Shown here: piece by piece, positions 46,058 through 50,097 of the stretch
Layout of the letters: each line of letters opens with the position of its first letter
How positions within the stretch are numbered: position 1 is the stretch's first letter
Source of the DNA: Paludibacter sp.
GTDB lineage: Bacteria > Bacteroidota > Bacteroidia > Bacteroidales > Paludibacteraceae
NCBI GenBank assembly: GCA_031292575.1
Contig: JARLGX010000014.1
Location: forward strand, 1 to 50,097
Direction of reading: 5' to 3'
Length of the DNA stretch: 50,097 nt
Notes under the pieces: model-generated
Seen by the model: the letters and a program-made list of their open reading frames with translations, nothing else
The model's database searches: none
What the model was told of the DNA's origin: nothing
Translations under genes and position numbers: made by a program

Positions 46058-46266
46058 ATTATATAAGTTAGTTTTTTATTGCCTCCCAAACCCCCAAATG
46101 GGGGCTTTAAGACCAAGTATGTAAAATTCTCTTTAATGATATTCTTTTCTTAGAACCACTCTTGAGCCCCCATTTGGGGGTTTGGGGGGCATAACAGAAA
46201 AAATTTCAGAAAAAAAACGTCTACTATCTTGGAATTCGAAATTATAAGGATTGTAACTTATATAAT
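46058..46266. repeat. MITE-like repeat, copy A (209 bp)
   Basis: Terminal inverted repeats ATTATATAAGTTA (46058-46070) and TAACTTATATAAT (46254-46266). Two inner palindromic blocks face each other: CCCCCAAATGGGGGC (46092-46106) and GCCCCCATTTGGGGG (46166-46180). No coding sequence. A second copy, nearly identical apart from a few substitutions and one extra A, spans 48043-50092 and is split by an insertion. Size and structure fit a miniature inverted-repeat element. The rest of 46013-46361 holds REP-like repeats and nothing else recognised. Confidence 0.8.
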
Positions 46267-46324
46267 GCCTATTTTACTGAATAAAATTTATTTTCAAAGA
46301 CTTAGTCTCATTCCCCTTCTTATT

Positions 46325-46344
46325 CCCCCTTTAGGGGTTAGGGG
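46325..46344. repeat. REP-like repeat downstream of purD, opposite orientation
   Basis: CCCCCTTTAGGGGTTAGGGG, the inverse of the repeats at 20447 and 30265. It lies 18 bp from the purD stop and faces the copy at 46024, so the MITE-like repeat lies between two oppositely oriented units. Confidence 0.7.
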
Positions 46345-46361
46345 CCGGGTTAAGGCTCTGT

Positions 46362-47630
46362 TTACAAATCAAACCCAATATCTTTTCGGAAATATTTGCC
46401 TTCGTATTGAATTTTTTGCGCATTGGAAAATGAGAAGCTCAACGCTTCAGCCTTGCTTTTGCCATACGAACTTACTGCTAAAACACGACCACCGTTTGTA
46501 ACAATTTTCCCATCCTTCAGCGTTGTGCCGGCATGAAAAACGATACTGCCCTGCACAGACTCTAAACCCGTAATTTCTTTTCCCTTCGAATAATCTTCGG
46601 GATATCCGCCCGAAACCAACATAACTGTTACGGCTGAACGGTCATCAATTTCTATTGTTTTTTCGTTCAAATTTCCATTTGCCACACCTTCTAATAAATC
46701 CACAAAGTCGCTCTTAATCCGAAGCATCACCACTTCAGTTTCAGGGTCGCCCATGCGGGCATTGTATTCGATGGTGTACGGCTCACCGTTTACTTTTATC
46801 AGACCAAAAAATATAAATCCTTTATAAACAATGCCTTCGCTTATCAATCCTTCAATGGTTGGTTTGATGATACGTTCTTCTACTTTGTGCATAAATTCTG
46901 TATTGGCAAACGGAACAGGCGAAACGGCACCCATTCCACCCGTGTTTAATCCTTTATCACCTTCGCCAATACGTTTGTAATCTTTTGCTTCGGGTAGAAT
47001 TTTATAATCTTTGCCATCGGTAATGACGAAAACCGAACATTCAATTCCCGACAGAAACTCTTCGATTACCACCGTTTTACTGGCTGCACCAAATTTACCA
47101 TCAAGCATTTGTTTCAATTCTGAAATGGTTTCGTCCAATTCATTCAAAATCAATACTCCTTTGCCGGCAGCAAGACCATCAGCTTTCAGTACATAAGGCG
47201 GTTGCAGGCTATTGAGGAAATCTATTCCTTCCCTAATATTCTCACCGGTTACGCTTAAATATCCGGCAGTGGGTATATTGTGACGAAACATAAACTGTTT
47301 CGAAAAATCTTTACTGCCTTCAAGTTGTGCACCCACTTTATCGGGACCAATTACCGGAATGTTTTTTAACTCTGCATCGTTCTGAAAAAAATTGACCACT
47401 CCTTTTACTAATGGATCTTCGGGTCCAACTACCACAACGTTAATATCGTTTTCTATCACGGCATTTTTTATAGCCGCAAAATTATCAGCCGCAAAAGCTA
47501 AATTTGTTCCCACAGTTGCCGTTCCGGGATTTCCGGGGGCAATAAATAATTTCGATAGTTTTGGACTTTGTGCTATTTTCCAGGCCATTGCATGTTCGCG
47601 TCCGCCCGATCCAAGGAGAAGAATGTTCAT
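46362..47630 (-). CDS. purD: Phosphoribosylamine-glycine ligase (GARS)
   Basis: Second enzyme of de novo purine synthesis: joins 5-phosphoribosylamine and glycine, using ATP. From ATG 47630 it is 422 aa: the N-terminal domain starts [18 protein letters not shown], followed by [14 protein letters not shown], the ATP-grasp domain ([49 protein letters not shown]) and the C-terminal domain with [17 protein letters not shown]. An in-frame ATG at 47699 would add 23 residues but lies upstream of the predicted transcription start (about 47650), so it is rejected. No other pur genes are adjacent. Confidence 0.95.
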   Translation of the reverse strand: MNILLLGSGGREHAMAWKIAQSPKLSKLFIAPGNPGTATVGTNLAFAADNFAAIKNAVIENDINVVVVGPEDPLVKGVVNFFQNDAELKNIPVIGPDKVGAQLEGSKDFSKQFMFRHNIPTAGYLSVTGENIREGIDFLNSLQPPYVLKADGLAAGKGVLILNELDETISELKQMLDGKFGAASKTVVIEEFLSGIECSVFVITDGKDYKILPEAKDYKRIGEGDKGLNTGGMGAVSPVPFANTEFMHKVEERIIKPTIEGLISEGIVYKGFIFFGLIKVNGEPYTIEYNARMGDPETEVVMLRIKSDFVDLLEGVANGNLNEKTIEIDDRSAVTVMLVSGGYPEDYSKGKEITGLESVQGSIVFHAGTTLKDGKIVTNGGRVLAVSSYGKSKAEALSFSFSNAQKIQYEGKYFRKDIGFDL

Positions 47631-47656
47631 ATTACTTTGTGAATGAATTTGAATTA

Positions 47657-47688
47657 CAAAAGTAGGGAAATTTGTACGTTTAGCCAAA
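47657..47688 (-). promoter_or_regulatory. purD promoter
   Basis: On the minus strand: TTTG (47685-47688), 20-bp spacer, TACTTTTG (47657-47664). Full consensus, with a leader of about 20 nt to ATG 47630. It decides the start codon. Confidence 0.75.
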
Positions 47689-48042
47689 TTGATACACAAA
47701 CCCTTATAAAAGACGAAAGGTAGCCTACCTCACGGCACCCTACCAATCTTTATTAACCTTAAATCTAATACTATGAAAAAATCACGATGCAAAGATATAG
47801 CTCAAATTAAAGTTTTCCAAATAATAAACGTTAAATATACAACTGCACCCGCCATAATTAAATACAATTAACTTAAACCTAAAAATCAAGTACTTTTTTT
47901 CGAGCTACTTTAACTTAAAGTCAGAAAAATAGGAATCAATTATAAATTGTTATGTTTTGGAAGTATGGAAATGGAACAAATCAATTTTGTGTCCGAATCA
48001 ATAACACGCATTTTTCCCCAGAGGATGTGTGGAATAATAGAG
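47689..48042. other. Intergenic region upstream of purD with an orphan promoter-like site
   Basis: No convincing gene. TATCTTTG on the minus strand (47790-47797) would start a transcript running towards purD through a palindromic stretch (AGGTAGCCTACCT, about 47719-47731). This could be a small RNA or an extra purD promoter. The remainder is AT-rich with nothing recognised. Confidence 0.35.
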
Positions 48043-48048
48043 ATTATA

Positions 48049-48055
48049 TAAGTTA
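48049..48055 (+). repeat. Target-site duplication, left
   Basis: TAAGTTA, repeated at 49889-49895 directly after the other end of the inserted element. The uninterrupted copy A has this sequence only once at the matching place. Confidence 0.85.
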
Positions 48056-48117
48056 ACCCGTAGTGCATTTATAAAATAGTTATTTTATTTTGTCGGGGCT
48101 TCCGCCCCAAACCCTGA

Positions 48118-48201
48118 CTTACTTTTTGCCTCCGGAGAGTTTATTTGTTTTGGTGTCGGCGATTTCCGCTTCGCTCCAATTGTCTTAACACAAAAAGTAA
48201 G
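48118..48201. repeat. Inverted repeat and hairpins in the recombinase 3' region
   Basis: CTTACTTTTTG (48118-48128) is exactly inverted at 48191-48201. Just outside it, GGGGC-TTCC-GCCCC (48095-48108) makes a compact hairpin. Structured noncoding DNA, not IS982-like. Confidence 0.65.
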
Positions 48202-48273
48202 CAAAAAAGATACTATGATTAAAACCAAATAAATAACGATTTATTTTTTAAAAAAGTTTCATATCTTTGCCCC

Positions 48274-48350
48274 GAACAGAAAGAAGGCTTCAGTCGATTC
48301 GTCGTACCGATGTCTATCTTGTGAAGCGGGGCTTGTCTCCGCTTCTTTTT
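48274..48350 (+). ncRNA. Candidate small RNA downstream of the IS110 recombinase gene
   Basis: A promoter-like TATCTTTG (48262-48269) is followed by about 77 nt ending in a terminator-type hairpin, GAAGCGG (48323-48329) / CCGCTTC (48339-48345), then TTTTT. It runs opposite to the recombinase gene. The first ~40 nt recur imperfectly at 48371-48412. The promoter, structured body and terminator fit a small RNA, but function and strand of any bridge RNA are unknown. Confidence 0.4.
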
Positions 48351-48412
48351 ATTTTGGCTCTTGCGAGCCAGAACAGAAAGAAGAGCTTAGTCTCCTCGTA
48401 ACCCGATGTATA
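48274..48412 (+). repeat. Imperfect 42-bp direct repeat, spacing 97 bp
   Basis: Both copies begin GAACAGAAAGAAG (48274 and 48371) and share the pattern GTC, CGT, CCGATGT, AT at matching positions. The second copy ends at the recombinase stop codon (48413). The hairpin GGCTC-TTGC-GAGCC (48356-48369) lies between the copies. A tandem 97-bp unit, possibly marking an IS110 boundary. Confidence 0.6.
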
Positions 48413-49423
48413 TTATTCTGCATTCCAGTGATAATTCGGGTTGTATTCTTCGTTCTTTTTCCAAAGAACGAAGGTGAGGATTAGTAATTTACGCATCCCA
48501 GCCACAACACCTTTGCGTCTAATGGTTGGATTGCGTTCAACAATTCTTTGATAAAGTGCTTTGATATTATCATTATAACATGTTGCCGATAAAGCAGGCA
48601 TATACAAGCATTGGCGAATGCGCGAGTTACCTTTCTTTGATATTCTTGTTTTTCCTTTAAACAATCCAGATTGTCGTTCAGCTACGTCTAAACCAGCATA
48701 ACTGACTACCTGACGGATATTATTGAACTGTATAAACCCATTTGTTTCAGATAAAATAGTAACTATGGTTATCAACTGTAATCCTTTGATTGTTTCAACC
48801 TTTTTTACACGTTTGTAAAAATCTTTGTCTTCCATAGTAATACGTTTGATCTCTTGTTCAACAGCTTGAATGTCAATTTCCATGAATTCAACTTGTTTTT
48901 GTTTCATTTGTAAAACAAACTCAAGAGTGCCATGGGCATGTCTTAAAGCATGAAGTTGACATTTAAGACTAACAATGTTTTGCTTCAACGAAAGCCGTTC
49001 TCTACACAAATCCCTCAAAGATTTCATTTGAGGCATCATTGGTTTCCAGGGTTCTTGATAACGTTCTAAGCCATAATGTGCTATCATTGACGCATCTGCT
49101 TTGTCTGTCTTGGTTTTTATATTCAAGCTTTTAGCGAAATGCTTGATTTTGTTGGCTAACACAACAGAAACGGTTTTTCCATTTGAATACAAAAAATGGG
49201 TGAGTTCTTCGTGATAAATACCTGTGGCTTCCATCACATAAAATGTTTCTGCATTTTTAGTCTTTATCAATGACCAACTAAGGAACTCAGTAAAACCAAT
49301 ATAGGAATTCTCAAAATTATGAGTTCCTTTGATAACAATTTGTTCATCAACAGATTGTTTGCAACATACGTGAAATTCGTCTTTGGAAATATCAATTCCA
49401 ATACAAAAAGTAAATTCTTTCAT
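48413..49423 (-). CDS. IS110-family transposase/recombinase
   Basis: A 336-aa recombinase of the bridge-RNA-guided IS110 type. The N-terminal RuvC-like DEDD domain has Asp11 (GIDISKDEF), Glu65 (VMEATGIYHEE) and Asp107/Asp110 (KTKTDKADA). A long helical middle (about 125-210, coiled-coil) leads to the C-terminal Tnp_20 domain (about 212-330) with KGLQLITIVTILSET, YAGLDVAERQSGLFKG and SKKGNSRIRQCLYMPALSA. Ser252 in the QSG segment is the likely catalytic serine (inference from the family). Length is normal and the frame is intact. Both flanks are noncoding and structured: 357 bp on the 3' side and 465 bp on the 5' side up to the IS982-type ends. Confidence 0.92.
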   Translation of the reverse strand: MKEFTFCIGIDISKDEFHVCCKQSVDEQIVIKGTHNFENSYIGFTEFLSWSLIKTKNAETFYVMEATGIYHEELTHFLYSNGKTVSVVLANKIKHFAKSLNIKTKTDKADASMIAHYGLERYQEPWKPMMPQMKSLRDLCRERLSLKQNIVSLKCQLHALRHAHGTLEFVLQMKQKQVEFMEIDIQAVEQEIKRITMEDKDFYKRVKKVETIKGLQLITIVTILSETNGFIQFNNIRQVVSYAGLDVAERQSGLFKGKTRISKKGNSRIRQCLYMPALSATCYNDNIKALYQRIVERNPTIRRKGVVAGMRKLLILTFVLWKKNEEYNPNYHWNAE

Positions 49424-49872
49424 TGCAGCAATTATTTATAGAAAGAATTCTCCTTTTGCCGCCTTTACTCGTAAATTATATACAGAATACAAAGTAATAA
49501 CTTGTTTCTTAGATACTATTCAGGCTCTACAAGGAGAAACAAGGGGTGCAAAATCTTTTTTTCGATATACAAATATGTTATCTGTCAAGGCTGGCTTATC
49601 CCCTTGTTTTAATTCTTCCTGGTTTGTATGCAAATATCCATATTTTTTAGAATATAGATATCTACTGCAAACATACGAGTCAAGACTGCGTCCGCTTCAC
49701 TCGAAAAACTTATGCTCAGTTGGCTGAAACCGTCCAAACTCGCTCCTTCGTCGCTCAAACAGAACAGTTTCTAACGCCAACTTCACTTGTTTTTCGGCTC
49801 ACCAGACGAGGTCACTCGTTGGCAAACTGTGTGCAATTTAATATCTTCAATCTTTTTATTCAAAATATCTAT
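49424..49872 (-). ncRNA. Candidate bridge-RNA region upstream of the IS110 gene
   Basis: A 449-bp noncoding stretch upstream of the recombinase, the place where IS110-group elements encode the RNA that pairs with donor and target DNA. A perfect 10-bp stem AAACAAGGGG (49537-49546) / CCCCTTGTTT (49600-49609) encloses 53 nt, and several smaller stem candidates follow. A short plus-strand frame here has no coding character. I could not assign guide loops, since the IS110 ends are unclear. Confidence 0.4.
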
Positions 49873-49888
49873 CAAATGCACTACGGGT

Positions 49889-49895
49889 TAAGTTA
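49889..49895 (+). repeat. Target-site duplication, right
   Basis: TAAGTTA, the partner of 48049-48055. Sequence from here on continues the MITE-like repeat as in copy A. Confidence 0.85.
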
Positions 49896-50097
49896 GTTTT
49901 TTATTGACCCCCAAACCCCCAAATGGGGGCTTTAAGACCAAGTATGTAAAATTCTCTTTAATGATATTCTTTTCTTAGAATCACTCTTGAGCCCCCATTT
50001 GGGGGTTTGGGGGTTATAACAGAAAAAATTTCAGAAAAAAAAACGTCTACTATCTTGGAATTCGAAATTATAAGGATTGTAACTTATATAATGACTA

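Larger units (their letters stand above)
48056..49888 (-). mobile_element. IS982-ended element carrying an IS110-family recombinase gene
   Basis: An 1833-bp segment whose ends both begin ACCCGTAGTGCATTT, as in the IS982-family element at 1-981, and which is flanked by a 7-bp direct repeat. The end at 48056 matches 25 bases of the transposase-side end of that element, then diverges. The end at 49888 matches 15 bases. It contains no IS982 transposase, only an IS110-family gene. It can be read as a non-autonomous IS982-type unit moved in trans, into which (or with which) an IS110 element was captured. The inner boundaries of the IS110 element cannot be set from this copy alone. Confidence 0.8.
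48043..50092. repeat. MITE-like repeat, copy B, interrupted by a mobile element
   Basis: ATTATATAAGTTA at 48043-48055 and TAACTTATATAAT at 50080-50092 are the two ends of a repeat nearly identical to 46058-46266. An 1833-bp insertion (48056-49888) with a 7-bp duplication separates the left terminal repeat from the body. Removing the insertion and one duplication rebuilds a 210-bp copy. The window ends 5 bp later. Confidence 0.88.

Noticed and set aside
46229-46501. 90-codon frame running from the MITE-like repeat into purD
   Set aside because: It is antisense to purD and its first part is repeat sequence.
47773-47871. 32-codon frame (MKKSRCKDIAQIKV start) upstream of purD
   Set aside because: Short, AT-rich and with no recognisable family, RBS or conservation evidence; chance is sufficient.
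49383-49727. 114-codon plus-strand frame over the IS110 5' region
   Set aside because: Overlaps the recombinase start antisense, and its translation has no protein-like pattern; the region is better read as noncoding RNA.

Overview
The window looks like chromosomal DNA of a low-GC Bacteroidota, most likely order Bacteroidales. The support is a SusC/SusD polysaccharide locus, sufBCD, FecR/ECF-sigma modules, DUF4382 and PEGA proteins, and repeated promoters of the Bacteroidota type (-33 TTTG, about 20 bp spacer, -7 TAnnTTTG). Genus cannot be fixed from the sequence alone. Both window edges fall in repeats: base 1 is the outer base of an IS982-family element, and the right end lies 5 bases beyond a 209-210 bp MITE-like repeat that also occurs at 46058-46266. 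This suggests a whole contig broken at repeats.

Left part. An IS982-family insertion sequence (1-981) is followed by a minus-strand pectin-type polysaccharide utilisation locus (1190-9810): SusC receptor, SusD lipoprotein, a beta-helix surface lipoprotein and a GH28 polygalacturonase-type hydrolase, with strong hairpins in two of the intercistronic gaps. A tryptophanase/tyrosine phenol-lyase family gene (10339-11787) follows. Its leader carries a good promoter, a 13-codon ORF and an intrinsic terminator whose hairpin contains the ORF's stop codon, which looks like an attenuator. Then come a dihydrolipoyl dehydrogenase, tRNA-Gly(GCC) and tRNA-Leu(TAA), and a cluster of an ECF sigma factor with three very small Cys/His-rich membrane proteins (13982-15727), which I do not recognise as a described system.

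Middle part (15.8-39.5 kb). Mostly housekeeping genes: a TMEM175-type channel, rluF, a CoA-pyrophosphatase-type Nudix hydrolase, sufBCD, an S9 peptidase, the cysS-rbfA-LolC/E-type permease operon, a TerB-DnaJ protein, a cobalamin riboswitch driving a BtuB-like receptor, zwf-pgl with a DUF1080 protein, lspA, transaldolase and a slipin.

Right part. A PEGA protein, a DUF4382 lipoprotein, an ECF sigma-FecR operon ending in an STN-domain protein with a short barrel-like C-terminus instead of a full SusC, an NtrC-type regulator without a DNA-binding domain, and purD. The last 2 kb is a nested mobile structure. A MITE-like repeat (13-bp terminal inverted repeats) has been split by an 1833-bp element with IS982-type ends and a 7-bp target duplication, and that element carries an IS110-family recombinase gene with structured noncoding flanks. 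The two most interesting items are the leader/attenuator at 10.2 kb and this nested element. The sigma/Cys-His-rich cluster comes next.
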